DNA of 64,000 nt from Hoeflea sp. IMCC20628. GTDB lineage: Bacteria; Pseudomonadota; Alphaproteobacteria; Rhizobiales; Rhizobiaceae. Shown here one piece after another: positions 1 through 8,931 of this stretch. The notes beneath the pieces are model-generated. The model ran no database searches. It was not told where the DNA came from and saw only the letters and a program-made list of their open reading frames with translations. Position 1 is the stretch's first letter. Every line of letters begins with the position of its first letter. The stretch lies in the NCBI RefSeq assembly GCF_001011155.1, contig NZ_CP011479.1:3986501-4050500 (forward strand). The letters are read 5' to 3'. Both the position numbers and the translations under genes were made by a program.

Positions 1-524
1 TGCTCAACCTGTTTGGCTATACCGGCGTTGCCTCGCTGGTGGCAGCCAAGGCGGGAGCCGAAGTCACCCATGTCGATGCCTCGAAGAAGGCGATCGGCTG
101 GGCCCGGGAAAACCAGGCACTGGCCGGGCTGGACAAGAAGCCGATCCGCTGGATTTGCGAGGATGCGATGAAATTCATTGCCCGCGAGGAGCGCCGCGGC
201 AACCGCTACGACATCATCTTGACCGACCCGCCCAAATTCGGACGCGGTCCGAATGGCGAAGTCTGGCAATTGTTCGAGCACCTGCCGCTGATGCTAGATA
301 TCTGTCGCGAGCTTTTGAGCCCTAAACCGGTCGGACTGGTGCTGACCGCCTATTCGATCCGGGCCTCGTTCTACGCCATCCACGAATTGATGCGCGAGAC
401 CATGCGCGGCGCCGGCGGCCGGGTCGAATCCGGTGAACTGATCATCCGCGAGAGCGGCAAGGCCGATCCGGACGACTGCCGGGCGCTGTCGACCTCCCTG
501 TTTGCAAGGTGGCTGCCGCAATGA
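1..524 (+). CDS. Class I SAM-dependent rRNA methyltransferase (RlmI/COG1092-like), 3' part
   Basis: The gene enters from the left edge; its frame is open from base 3 and about 173 C-terminal residues are present. The first visible residues, LNLFGYTGVASL, are the SAM-binding motif I of the Rossmann fold. They are followed by the acidic VDASKKAI strand and the catalytic-loop motif TDPPKFGRG (motif IV, the DPPK/R signature of RlmI/RlmK-type 23S rRNA cytosine or guanine methyltransferases). The N-terminal PUA or RNA-binding part lies outside the window, so the exact target base cannot be assigned. The stop codon overlaps the ATG of the next RNA methyltransferase by four bases (ATGA), so the two are translationally coupled. 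Confidence 0.88.
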   Translation, partial: LNLFGYTGVASLVAAKAGAEVTHVDASKKAIGWARENQALAGLDKKPIRWICEDAMKFIAREERRGNRYDIILTDPPKFGRGPNGEVWQLFEHLPLMLDICRELLSPKPVGLVLTAYSIRASFYAIHELMRETMRGAGGRVESGELIIRESGKADPDDCRALSTSLFARWLPQ

Positions 525-1375
525 GTGATCACGAAAACACCACGCGGGTTGGCCAGGTCAAGGACATCACCAGCCTGTCCAATCCGATCATCAAGGACAT
601 CCGCGCACTTTCGATGAAGAAGCATCGCGACGAGACCGGGACGTTTTTGGCCGAAGGGCTGAAGCTGGTCATCGACGCGATTGATCTGGGCTGGAGCATC
701 CGTACGCTGATCTATGCCAAGGCGCAGCGCGGCAAGGACCAGGTCGAAAAGATCGCCGCGCTGACGATTGCGCGCGGCGGGCTGGTGCTGGAAGTCAGCG
801 AGAAAGTGCTGACTGCAATCACAAGGCGCGACAATCCGCAGGCCGTCATTGCCGTGTTCGAGCAACAGGTTATGGCGCTCTGTGCAGTCAAGATCAAACC
901 CGACGACACCTGGGTGGCGCTCGACAGAGTTCGCGATCCGGGCAATCTTGGCACCATCATCCGCACAGCAGATGCAGCCGGCGCGTCTGGCGTCATGTTG
1001 ATCGGCGACACTGTCGATCCGTTTTCGACCGAAACCGTGCGCGCCACAATGGGATCGATTTTCGCCGTGCCGCTGGTCCGAATCTCGGAGAAGGATTTTC
1101 TGGCCTGGTCGGGCAAGACGAAGCCGCTGGTGGTAGGCAGCCATCTCAAGGGCAGCGTCGATTACCGCACCATCGGTTATCAAAACCAGCCGGTGGTGCT
1201 GTTGATGGGCAATGAGCAACAAGGTTTGCCGGATACATTGGCTGAGGCCTGCGGCAAGCTCGCCCGTATCCCACAGAGCGGTCGGGCGGATTCGCTCAAT
1301 CTGGCGATTGCCACCGGGGTCATGCTGTTTGAGGCGCGCCGGCATCTTCTCGATCTGGGAGACGCGACGCCGTGA
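521..1375 (+). CDS. TrmH/SpoU-family RNA 2'-O-methyltransferase
   Basis: A 284-residue SPOUT-class methyltransferase, predicted to methylate a ribose 2'-OH in rRNA or tRNA. The N-terminal third (KHRDETGTFLAEGLKLV) is the SpoU substrate-binding domain. The C-terminal trefoil-knot domain shows motif 1 (RDPGNLGTIIRTADA), motif 2 (LLMGNEQQGLP) and motif 3 (SLNLAIATGV), so the catalytic Arg/Asn and the SAM knot are intact. I chose the ATG inside the ATGA overlap with the upstream methyltransferase; a longer start at 509 would overlap that gene by 16 bases with no better ribosome site. The 3' end overlaps the GTG of lspA. Specificity within the family (RlmB, TrmH, others) cannot be read from sequence alone. 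Confidence 0.92.
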   Translation: MSDHENTTRVGQVKDITSLSNPIIKDIRALSMKKHRDETGTFLAEGLKLVIDAIDLGWSIRTLIYAKAQRGKDQVEKIAALTIARGGLVLEVSEKVLTAITRRDNPQAVIAVFEQQVMALCAVKIKPDDTWVALDRVRDPGNLGTIIRTADAAGASGVMLIGDTVDPFSTETVRATMGSIFAVPLVRISEKDFLAWSGKTKPLVVGSHLKGSVDYRTIGYQNQPVVLLMGNEQQGLPDTLAEACGKLARIPQSGRADSLNLAIATGVMLFEARRHLLDLGDATP

Positions 1376-1866
1376 CGATTTCACCACTGAGCCGGGTTGG
1401 CCCGATGTTGACACTGGTCGCAGTCACAGTTGGTCTCGACCAGGTGATCAAATGGCTGGTGGAAACCCGGCTTCCGTTGCACGAGTCGGTGCCGGTGATT
1501 CCGATGTTCGCACTCTACCGCACTTGGAACGAGGGCATCGCCTTCTCGTTTCTGCGCGGAATGCCCGATACCGCACTGATTGCGCTGACCGCGCTGGTGA
1601 TTGTCTTCGTCACATATCTCTGGCGCAAAACCCCGCCCGAGCGCACCATTTCCCATCTCGGCTATGCCCTGATCATCGGCGGCGCGGTGGGCAATCTTAT
1701 CGATCGGGCGGTTTACGGCCATGTTGTCGACTATATCCAGTTTCACACCGCAACCTGGTCCTTTGCCATCTTCAATCTCGCCGACAGCTTCATCAGCGTC
1801 GGCGCGGGCCTGATCGTACTTGATGAGCTGATCGCCACGGTAAGAGACCGCAAATCCCAGAAATGA
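1372..1866 (+). CDS. lspA: Lipoprotein signal peptidase II
   Basis: A 164-residue inner-membrane aspartyl protease that removes signal peptides from diacylglyceryl-modified prolipoproteins. Four hydrophobic segments are visible. The two catalytic aspartates sit in GHVVDYIQF and FNLADSFI, and the conserved GNLIDR precedes them. The length matches the family (about 160-170). It starts at a GTG whose GTGA overlaps the stop of the upstream RNA methyltransferase, making three consecutive genes a coupled operon. There is no sign of degradation. Confidence 0.96.
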   Translation: MTISPLSRVGPMLTLVAVTVGLDQVIKWLVETRLPLHESVPVIPMFALYRTWNEGIAFSFLRGMPDTALIALTALVIVFVTYLWRKTPPERTISHLGYALIIGGAVGNLIDRAVYGHVVDYIQFHTATWSFAIFNLADSFISVGAGLIVLDELIATVRDRKSQK

Positions 1867-1945
1867 AACCGCACCGGTCCTGCATCACCCTTGATCTTCC
1901 GGGGCAGCAGGGCCAGTCTGAGCCAACATAGAATGAGGAATTTCC

Positions 1946-2941
1946 ATGCAAGACCGTTTCAAGGGCATTTTGCTCACGCGCGATGAAAACAAGGTCATGT
2001 CGGTCAATGTGACAGAACTAGGCCTCGATGATCTGATGGACGGCGACGTTGTCGTCGAGGTCGAGTGGACCACCGTCAATTACAAGGACGGACTGGCCAT
2101 CACCGGCAAGGGTCCGGTGGTGCGGCGCTGGCCGATGATACCGGGCATCGACTGCGCCGGAACGGTTGTGAGTTCAGAGAACGAACGCTTCAACCCCGGC
2201 GACAAGGTGATCCTCAACGGCTTTGGCGTCGGCGAAGTCCACACCGGAGCCTATGCCACTTATGCGCGGCTGAAAGGCGATTGGCTGATCCCGATGCCCG
2301 AAGGCATGGATGGCCGCTCGGCGATGGCGATCGGCACAGCCGGATACACGGCAATGCTGTCGGTGATGGCGCTCGAACGTCACGGCATTACCCCTGGACG
2401 TGGTCCTGTGGTGGTCACCGGCGCCAATGGCGGCGTCGGCACCGTGGCGATCGCGGTGCTCGGCAAGCTCGGCTACGAGGTCATCGCCTCGACCGGACGC
2501 ACCGATGAGGCCGACTTCCTCAAGAGCCTTGGCGCGTCCGAAGTCATTCACCGTGATGAACTCTCTGGTCCGGCCAAGCCGCTGGCCAAGGAACGCTGGA
2601 TCGGTGCGGTTGACGCTGTCGGCAGTCACACGCTGGCCAACGTGCTGTCGATGACCTCCTATGGCGGCGCGGTCACGGCCTGCGGCCTGGCGCAGGGCAT
2701 GGACCTGCCCGGATCGGTGGCGCCGTTCATTCTGCGCGGCGTGTCGCTGCTCGGCATCGATTCGGTGATGGCGCCGCTGGCGCTGCGGCAGGAAGCCTGG
2801 TCGCGGCTGGTCAAGGATCTCGACATTGCCAAGCTCGAAGCACTGTCGACCGAAATCGGCTTTGACGGCATTGTCGATGCGGCGCATTCGATCATCGACG
2901 GCAAGGTTCGCGGTCGCGTCGTGGTCAATATGAAACAGTGA
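1946..2941 (+). CDS. acuI: Acrylyl-CoA reductase-type MDR oxidoreductase (AcuI/YhdH)
   Basis: A 331-residue zinc-free medium-chain dehydrogenase/reductase. In the AcuI/YhdH branch this enzyme reduces acryloyl-CoA to propionyl-CoA with NADPH, which detoxifies acrylate from DMSP or 3-hydroxypropionate metabolism. The N-terminal GroES-like domain carries the family signatures VNYKDGLAITGKG and PGIDCAGTV. The Rossmann domain has VTGANGGVGTVAIA, and the end has the typical GKVRGRVVV. The start is preceded by a GAGGA site about six bases upstream. It follows lspA after a 79-base gap and is probably transcribed from its own promoter. Assignment to acryloyl-CoA rather than another enone rests on family resemblance. 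Confidence 0.88.
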   Translation: MQDRFKGILLTRDENKVMSVNVTELGLDDLMDGDVVVEVEWTTVNYKDGLAITGKGPVVRRWPMIPGIDCAGTVVSSENERFNPGDKVILNGFGVGEVHTGAYATYARLKGDWLIPMPEGMDGRSAMAIGTAGYTAMLSVMALERHGITPGRGPVVVTGANGGVGTVAIAVLGKLGYEVIASTGRTDEADFLKSLGASEVIHRDELSGPAKPLAKERWIGAVDAVGSHTLANVLSMTSYGGAVTACGLAQGMDLPGSVAPFILRGVSLLGIDSVMAPLALRQEAWSRLVKDLDIAKLEALSTEIGFDGIVDAAHSIIDGKVRGRVVVNMKQ

Positions 2942-2968
2942 GACGTCTGATCGTTAAAATTTGAAGCT

Positions 2969-5335
2969 TTGGATGAAGCCTTTGCTCACTGGGTCCGTGG
3001 TAATGACGGACCTATGAGCACTGAACCGAGACGACTCCAATCCGCACTGCACCAGGCCCTCAACCGGCCATCAGCGGGGCATTCTGACTCTCCGCAGGTC
3101 ATTCCGGCGGTGAGATACCCCGTGCCGCGGCCTTCGGTAACCAGCGTTGAAGGCCACGCAATGGCTCGAAATTCGGCTTCGCGCGCGCTGTTTACCGCGT
3201 CGGCTGCAATGGCAGCCGCAGCAATATCTGTTGCTTTCAACGCGCCTGCGATGTTGCTCGCCTCGGTCGCTGGCATCGCGGTGTTTGCCGCTGTGCCCTT
3301 GCTGCGACGGTCACTTGCAAAGCCCGTCTCGCCCCATCCGGCGCGCGCCATGGCCGAGAAGGCCGCTCTTGCCGAGCGCGATATCGATCGCAATTGGGAA
3401 CTGGGTGAGTTTTCCGGTCACCTGGCCACCGTCTTCGATGCGCTGGGCGACATGGTGACTGCCTGCAATCTGGACGGCCGCATCGTCTATGCCAATCAGA
3501 CATTCCGCAAAGCGACAGGCTGCGACAATCCGGTCGGACTGACGCTGGACATGGCCGGTATCAAGCTCACAGCAACCAATGAGACCGGCGGTCGCGAGCT
3601 GGTGCTGGGTGGCGGAGATGAGCAAACCATCTGGACCTGGCACGAAACCGCGTCCCGCGACCCGTCCTCCGGTGATCTGTTCATCAATTGCATCGGCCGC
3701 AATGTGACGGCCGCGCGCCGGGCCGAAACCGAGCTTGTTGAAGCGCGGAAAAAGGCCGAGGCCGCCAACCACGCCAAATCCCGTTTTCTGGCCACCGTCA
3801 GCCATGAAATCCGTACGCCGCTCAATGGCATACTCGGCATGACCCATTTGCTGGAACAGACCGAGACGACACCGGAACAGGCGAGCTACCTGAAGACTGC
3901 GCGCGAATCCGGCCATTCACTGCTGTCGCTGATCGAGGACCTTCTCGATGTGACCTCGATCGAGGCCGGCCGGCTGCATCTGCGCCATGAAGAGGGTGAC
4001 CTTGAAGACCTGGTGAACGGCGTCAGCGAGTTGATGGCGTCGCGCGCTCATGAAAAGGACATCGAGATCGCCGTCCACATTGCTGCCGAAGCGCCAGTCC
4101 GGATCACATCCGATATCGGCCGGCTTCGCCAGGTGCTGTTCAATCTTGTCGGAAACGCGATCAAGTTTACCGAGACAGGCGGAGTGCTTGTCGAGGTGGT
4201 GCGTGAAGATACCCATCTTGCCTTCATCGTCTCCGACACCGGTCCCGGCCTGAAGGATGCCGACAAGTCCCGCATCTTCAGCGAATTCGAGCGCGCCGAC
4301 AACGGCCCGACCCGCAAGCAGGGCGGAGCCGGTCTGGGACTGTCGATTTCCGCGCGCATTGTCGAAGCGCTGGGCGGCGAGATCGGCGTCACGTCCGCAC
4401 CCGGCCAGGGCAGCACGTTCAAGTTTACCGTGCCGATCAGGGAACTTGCCACTCCGGAAGCCAGCAAGCCGGTTTGCGGGACGCTTGAAGATCGCGCCGT
4501 GCTGGTGATCGCGCCCAGAGGCCCGGTCTCGACAGCACTTTTGTGGACCATTCGGGATCTTGGCGGCATTGCCGAGACAGCCGACGATGCCGAGACCATG
4601 ATGACGGCGTTGACGCGGCTCTACCGCTCCGGCGCGACGCTGAGCGACATTGTCGTCGACCGCCGGATTGCCGACCGTGCGGACAGTCTGCTGGCCGCAG
4701 CGCCGGTCGACCTGCCCGACACCATCGAACGCACGCTGGTGATTGCGCCGGAAGACAGCCGTGATCTCGACAGTCACTCCGGACACGCCGCTGATGCATG
4801 GCTCGTGCGGCCGGTGCGCCGAGCTTCGCTGATCAATGTCCTGACCCGCCGCGATGACCGCGACGACCGGGACCGGTTGAGCTGCAAGATGCGGCCGGTG
4901 GTGCTCGAACGCGCTTCGGACAATCCGACGCTGGATATTCTTCTGGCCGAAGACGACCCGGTCAACGCACTGGTGGTGCGCTCGATCCTGGCCCGGCAGG
5001 GCCACCGCGTCACTGTTGTCGACAATGGCCGAAAGCTAGTTGACGAAGCGATGGAACGCCCCGGTGGCGCAGCCGGCTATGATCTCGTCATCACCGACCT
5101 GTCGATGCCGGAACTTGATGGCCGCAGCGCCATATTGCAGATCCGCGCCGAGGAAGCCGCGAGCCAGCTCTCCCGGTTGCCAATCATCGTGCTGTCAGCC
5201 GACGGCCATGCCTCAACCAGCGATGACCTGCTGGCCGCGGGCGCAGACGGGCACGCTGAAAAGCCGGTCGACCCGCAATGGCTGTTGCAGCTTGCAGCCG
5301 TCACCGCGCGCAAGAGACAGACCGCTACCGGATAG
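2969..5335 (+). CDS. Membrane hybrid sensor histidine kinase with PAS, degenerate receiver and C-terminal receiver
   Basis: A 788-residue hybrid sensor. Residues about 65-115 hold two hydrophobic segments. They are followed by a PAS-like domain ([19 protein letters not shown]) and a coiled linker. The dimerisation box [15 protein letters not shown] places the phospho-accepting histidine near residue 279. The ATPase has N ([11 protein letters not shown]), G1 (VSDTGPGL), F and G2 (GAGLGLSIS) boxes. Residues about 508-625 form a receiver-like fold without the acidic pocket (VLVIAPRG) and with Arg for Lys (WLVRPVR). The last domain is a true receiver: LAEDDPVN, phospho-Asp near 710 in [11 protein letters not shown], and Lys in EKPVDP. 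The start is uncertain: ATG 3014 or ATG 3161 (GAAGG eight bases upstream) are alternatives. No cognate regulator is adjacent. Confidence 0.9.
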   Translation: MDEAFAHWVRGNDGPMSTEPRRLQSALHQALNRPSAGHSDSPQVIPAVRYPVPRPSVTSVEGHAMARNSASRALFTASAAMAAAAISVAFNAPAMLLASVAGIAVFAAVPLLRRSLAKPVSPHPARAMAEKAALAERDIDRNWELGEFSGHLATVFDALGDMVTACNLDGRIVYANQTFRKATGCDNPVGLTLDMAGIKLTATNETGGRELVLGGGDEQTIWTWHETASRDPSSGDLFINCIGRNVTAARRAETELVEARKKAEAANHAKSRFLATVSHEIRTPLNGILGMTHLLEQTETTPEQASYLKTARESGHSLLSLIEDLLDVTSIEAGRLHLRHEEGDLEDLVNGVSELMASRAHEKDIEIAVHIAAEAPVRITSDIGRLRQVLFNLVGNAIKFTETGGVLVEVVREDTHLAFIVSDTGPGLKDADKSRIFSEFERADNGPTRKQGGAGLGLSISARIVEALGGEIGVTSAPGQGSTFKFTVPIRELATPEASKPVCGTLEDRAVLVIAPRGPVSTALLWTIRDLGGIAETADDAETMMTALTRLYRSGATLSDIVVDRRIADRADSLLAAAPVDLPDTIERTLVIAPEDSRDLDSHSGHAADAWLVRPVRRASLINVLTRRDDRDDRDRLSCKMRPVVLERASDNPTLDILLAEDDPVNALVVRSILARQGHRVTVVDNGRKLVDEAMERPGGAAGYDLVITDLSMPELDGRSAILQIRAEEAASQLSRLPIIVLSADGHASTSDDLLAAGADGHAEKPVDPQWLLQLAAVTARKRQTATG

Positions 5336-5490
5336 AACCGATTCGGGTTATGGTGCTCAAATGATCGACCGGGCAGCATGATAGTTGCGGATTTTCGAGG
5401 AGGTGCAGGTAGCCTTGGGGCCCTGGGCGGTTGCGCTGCGAATGACGGCGACACATAATTACCTTGGAATGAGCACAAGCTGGATGGCAA

Positions 5491-5508
5491 ATGTCACCGG
5501 GATGTCGC
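5491..5508 (+). promoter_or_regulatory. Possible PhoB box upstream of olsB
   Basis: ATGTCAC and ATGTCGC are direct 7-mers separated by four bases (11-base period). This is the geometry of a Pho box (consensus CTGTCAT-N4-CTGTCAT), and five and four bases of the TGTCA cores match. The site ends 44 bases before the olsB ATG. Ornithine lipids accumulate under phosphate limitation in rhizobia, so PhoB control would make sense. The match is imperfect and not unique evidence. Confidence 0.4.
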
Positions 5509-5552
5509 AGAATCATGGTTGAACCCGGTCATCATCCAGCGGGAGAGTATCC

Positions 5553-6422
5553 ATGCACACGCAAGTACAACGATCGATGACCAGCCCCTTCCTTGCACCG
5601 ATTGCCAAATTCCAGCCTGAAGACCGGATCCTCGGTCGCATCGGCTCGCTCGAAGTCAGGCTTGCCGCCACACGCAGCGAAATCGAAGCGGCGCAAGCGC
5701 TGCGCTACCGTGTCTTCGTCGAAGAGATGGGCGCGCAGCTTCCGGCTGAGGCCATGCTGCAGAAACGCGATTTCGACAGCGTCGACCGGTACTGCGATCA
5801 TCTGCTGGTGCTCGATACGGCGCTGACCGGTTCGACAGAAGAACAGATCGTCGGTACCTACCGTCTGCTCAGACAGGAGGTGGCGGCGCGCCATGACGGG
5901 TTTTACTCGCAGAACGAGTTTGACGTGATGGATCTCGTCAGCCGCACGCCAGACAAGCGGTTTCTGGAACTCGGCCGCTCCTGCGTGCTGAGCACCTACC
6001 GTATCCGCCGCACGCTTGAAGCGCTGTGGCAAGGCACCTGGGCCTATGCGCTTGGCCACGGCATCGATGCAATGTTCGGCTGTGCCTCCTTTCCTGGCGC
6101 CCGGCCCTATGCGCATGCACTGGCGTTGTCCTTCCTCAACCAGACGGCGGCAGCCAATGACGAGTGGAACGTGCGCGCCATCGCCGGACGCGGCTTGTCG
6201 ATGGACATGATGCCCGCCGAAGCGATCAACCCGCGCGCCGCCATTGCCGCCATGCCGCCACTGGTCAAGGGCTATCTCCGGGTCGGCGCGGTGGTCTCCG
6301 GAGAAGCAGTGGTCGACACCGCATTTCAAACCACCGATGTGCTGGTGATGCTGCCGGTCAAACAGATCAACGGCCGCTATCTCAACCACTATGGCGCCGA
6401 CGCCTCGCGGTTCGCCGCCTGA
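5553..6422 (+). CDS. olsB: L-ornithine N(alpha)-acyltransferase (ornithine lipid synthesis)
   Basis: A 289-residue GNAT-fold acyltransferase. OlsB transfers a 3-hydroxyacyl group from acyl carrier protein to the alpha-amino group of ornithine, giving the lyso-ornithine lipid that OlsA completes. The sequence shows the family pattern: EAAQALRYRVFVEEMGAQ near the N-terminus, DHLLVLD, VGTYRLLR, FLELGRSCVLSTYR and the FGCASFPG segment. The start follows a GGGAG site. Gene order olsB - malic enzyme - mutS is the same as in Sinorhizobium meliloti, which strengthens the call. olsA is not adjacent. A possible Pho box lies just upstream. The gene is convergent with maeB, with a hairpin between them. 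Confidence 0.92.
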   Translation: MHTQVQRSMTSPFLAPIAKFQPEDRILGRIGSLEVRLAATRSEIEAAQALRYRVFVEEMGAQLPAEAMLQKRDFDSVDRYCDHLLVLDTALTGSTEEQIVGTYRLLRQEVAARHDGFYSQNEFDVMDLVSRTPDKRFLELGRSCVLSTYRIRRTLEALWQGTWAYALGHGIDAMFGCASFPGARPYAHALALSFLNQTAAANDEWNVRAIAGRGLSMDMMPAEAINPRAAIAAMPPLVKGYLRVGAVVSGEAVVDTAFQTTDVLVMLPVKQINGRYLNHYGADASRFAA

Positions 6423-6433
6423 CAGCTGAAAGA

Positions 6434-6460
6434 CCGGGGGTCAGCAAAGCTGAGCCCCGG
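6434..6460. terminator. Terminator-like hairpin between convergent olsB and maeB
   Basis: Left arm CCGGGGGTCAGC and right arm GCTGAGCCCCGG pair over 11 positions with one mismatch and a three-base loop. The hairpin lies in the 67-base gap between convergent stop codons. There is no long T-tract on either side, so efficiency is unknown. Confidence 0.55.
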
Positions 6461-6489
6461 GACATTTGCGCAGCGTTCGGCTGCCGCCG

Positions 6490-8784
6490 TCAGCTCGCCG
6501 CGTTGTAGGCAGCAATGGCCGCCATGTTGACGATGTCGGAATCCTTGGCGCCCATCGAGACGATCTGGATCGACTTGTCGAGGCCGACCAGCAGCGGGCC
6601 GATGACGGTGGAGCCGCCGAGTTCCTGCAGCATCTTGGTCGAGATCGAGGCCGAGTGAAATGCCGGCATCACAAGCACATTGGCGGTGCCTGACAGACGA
6701 CAGAACGGGTATTGCTCCAACACCTTGGAGTTGAGCGCCACGTCGGCGGCCATCTCGCCATCATACTCGAAATCGACCCGGCGCTTGTCGAGAATCTTGA
6801 CCGCGTCCCGCACCCGCTCGGAGCGTTCGCCGGTCGGGTGGCCAAATGTGGAATAGGCCAGCATCGCCACCCGCGGCTCATAGCCCAGACGCCGCGCCAT
6901 GCCGGCGGCCTCTTCGGCGATGTCGGCCAGTTCCTCGGAATTGGGCATGTCGATAACGGCGGTGTCGGCGACAAACACGGTGCGGCCACGGCACAGCGCC
7001 AGGGAAACGCCGATCATCCGGTGGCCGGGTTTGACGTCGACGCAGCGGCGAATGTCTTCAAGTGCTGTGGAATAATTGCGGGTGGTGCCGGTGACCATAG
7101 CATCCGCATCACCCAACGCCACCATGCAGGCGCCAAAATGGTTGCGGTCGGTGTTGATCAAGCGCTGGCAATCGCGATGCAGGTAGCCTTTGCGCTGCAG
7201 CCGCGCATAGAGATAATCGGTGTAGGCCTCGACCCGGCGTGAGACGCGGGCATTGACCAGTTCGATGCCGGAGCGGTCGAGATCGATACCTGCCAGCCTG
7301 GCGGTTTCGCGCATTTGCTCCTCCCTGCCCAGAAGGCAGGCGGTGCCGAGCCGCTGGTTCACATAGGACACAGCGGCGCGCATCACCTGTTCTTCCTCAC
7401 CCTCGGCAAAGACCACCCGCTTGGGATGGCGGCGGACCCGCTCATAGAGCCGTTGCAGGGTGGAGGCGATCGGATCGCGCCGGGCTGAGAGTTCCTGCGC
7501 ATAGAGCTCGAGATTGAGGATCGGCTTCTGCGCCACGCCCGAATCCATCGCCGCCTTGGCGACGGCGACCGGAATGGCCGTGATCAGACGCGGGTCAAAT
7601 GGTACCGGAATGATGTATTGCGGGCCAAAGCGCGGCCGGACACCTTGGTAGGCAGCTGCCACATCGTCGGGAACGTCTTCACGAGCAAGCTCAGCCAGCG
7701 CGTTGGCGGCGGCGATCTTCATGTCCTCATTGATGGTCGATGCCCGGACATCCAGCGCGCCGCGAAATATATAGGGAAAGCACAAAACATTGTTGACCTG
7801 GTTGGGATGGTCCGACCGGCCCGTCGCCATGATCGCATCATTGCGGATCGCTGCGACTTCCTCGGGCGTGATTTCCGGATCCGGATTGGCCATGGCAAAA
7901 ATGATCGGATTTTTCGCCATCGATGCGACCATCTCCGGCGTCAACGCGCCTTTGGCGGAGAGACCCAGGACAATATCTGCGCCATCCATGGCGTCAGCCA
8001 GCGTGCGCGCCTTGGTCTCTATCGCATGGCCTGATTTCCACTGGTTCATACCTTCGGTGCGGCCCTTGTAAATCACGCCCTTGGTGTCGCACAGGGTGAT
8101 ATTCTGGGGTGTGAACCCCATCGCCTTGACCAGTTCAACACAGGCGATTGCCGCAGCACCGGCACCATTGCAGACCAGCCTGGTGGTCTTGAGATCGCGG
8201 CCGGTCAGGTGCAGCGCATTGATCAGACCGGCAACAGCGATGATGGCGGTGCCGTGCTGGTCGTCATGAAACACCGGGATGTCCATGATTTCGCGCAGCC
8301 GTTGCTCGATGATGAAGCAATCCGGCGCCTTGATATCCTCGAGATTGATGCCGCCGAAGCTGGGGCCGAGAAACCGCACGCAGTTGATGAATTCGTCGAC
8401 ATTTTCGGTGTCGACTTCCAGATCAATGGAATCAACATCGGCGAAGCGCTTGAACAGCACCGCCTTGCCTTCCATCACCGGCTTGGAGGCAAGTGCGCCG
8501 AGATTGCCCATTCCCAAAATGGCGGTGCCATTGGTGATCACCGCCACCATGTTGCCCTTGGCCGTGTAATCATAGGCGCGGGAGGGATCCTCGGCGATTG
8601 CCTTGACCGGCACCGCTACGCCGGGCGAATAGGCCAGCGACAGGTCGCGCTGCGTCGCCATCGGTTTCGTCGGGTTGATTTCAAGCTTGCCTGGCCGTCC
8701 GCGGGCGTGGAAATCCAGCGCCTCCTGATCGGTCACAGCTGAAATCGAGCGATCTGTCTTGTCCGTCCCTGGCATATTATCCAT
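6490..8784 (-). CDS. maeB: NADP-dependent malic enzyme with C-terminal phosphotransacetylase-like domain
   Basis: A 764-residue malic enzyme of the large rhizobial type (called tme in S. meliloti), which oxidatively decarboxylates malate to pyruvate and supplies NADPH. The N-terminal half has the malic domains: YSPGVAVPV, TNGTAILGMGNLG, the metal-ligand region HDDQHGTAII, and the dinucleotide loop CNGAGAAAIACVEL. From about residue 440 a phosphate acetyl/butyryltransferase domain follows (RVVFAEGEEEQV to GPLLVGLDKSIQIVSMGA); in characterised homologues it is not an active acetyltransferase. A second ATG at 8775 has the better-spaced GGATGG ribosome site and may be the real start (761 residues). 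It is divergent from mutS. Confidence 0.95.
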   Translation of the reverse strand: MDNMPGTDKTDRSISAVTDQEALDFHARGRPGKLEINPTKPMATQRDLSLAYSPGVAVPVKAIAEDPSRAYDYTAKGNMVAVITNGTAILGMGNLGALASKPVMEGKAVLFKRFADVDSIDLEVDTENVDEFINCVRFLGPSFGGINLEDIKAPDCFIIEQRLREIMDIPVFHDDQHGTAIIAVAGLINALHLTGRDLKTTRLVCNGAGAAAIACVELVKAMGFTPQNITLCDTKGVIYKGRTEGMNQWKSGHAIETKARTLADAMDGADIVLGLSAKGALTPEMVASMAKNPIIFAMANPDPEITPEEVAAIRNDAIMATGRSDHPNQVNNVLCFPYIFRGALDVRASTINEDMKIAAANALAELAREDVPDDVAAAYQGVRPRFGPQYIIPVPFDPRLITAIPVAVAKAAMDSGVAQKPILNLELYAQELSARRDPIASTLQRLYERVRRHPKRVVFAEGEEEQVMRAAVSYVNQRLGTACLLGREEQMRETARLAGIDLDRSGIELVNARVSRRVEAYTDYLYARLQRKGYLHRDCQRLINTDRNHFGACMVALGDADAMVTGTTRNYSTALEDIRRCVDVKPGHRMIGVSLALCRGRTVFVADTAVIDMPNSEELADIAEEAAGMARRLGYEPRVAMLAYSTFGHPTGERSERVRDAVKILDKRRVDFEYDGEMAADVALNSKVLEQYPFCRLSGTANVLVMPAFHSASISTKMLQELGGSTVIGPLLVGLDKSIQIVSMGAKDSDIVNMAAIAAYNAAS

Positions 8785-8931
8785 CCCGTTGTGGGCGACC
8801 TTGTGTATGGCGCCTCGTACCTGTTGTCTTTGTCCTCATCCCACCGTTAGGGTGGTTGGCACGGCCTTTAAAGCCGGGCATCCGGTGGAGCTTACATCGC
8901 AAACGATTGAAAACAAGGCAGGCATTTCCTC

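Noticed and set aside
371-1414. 347-codon minus-strand frame
   Set aside because: Shadow of the TrmH-family gene and lspA start; no family features.
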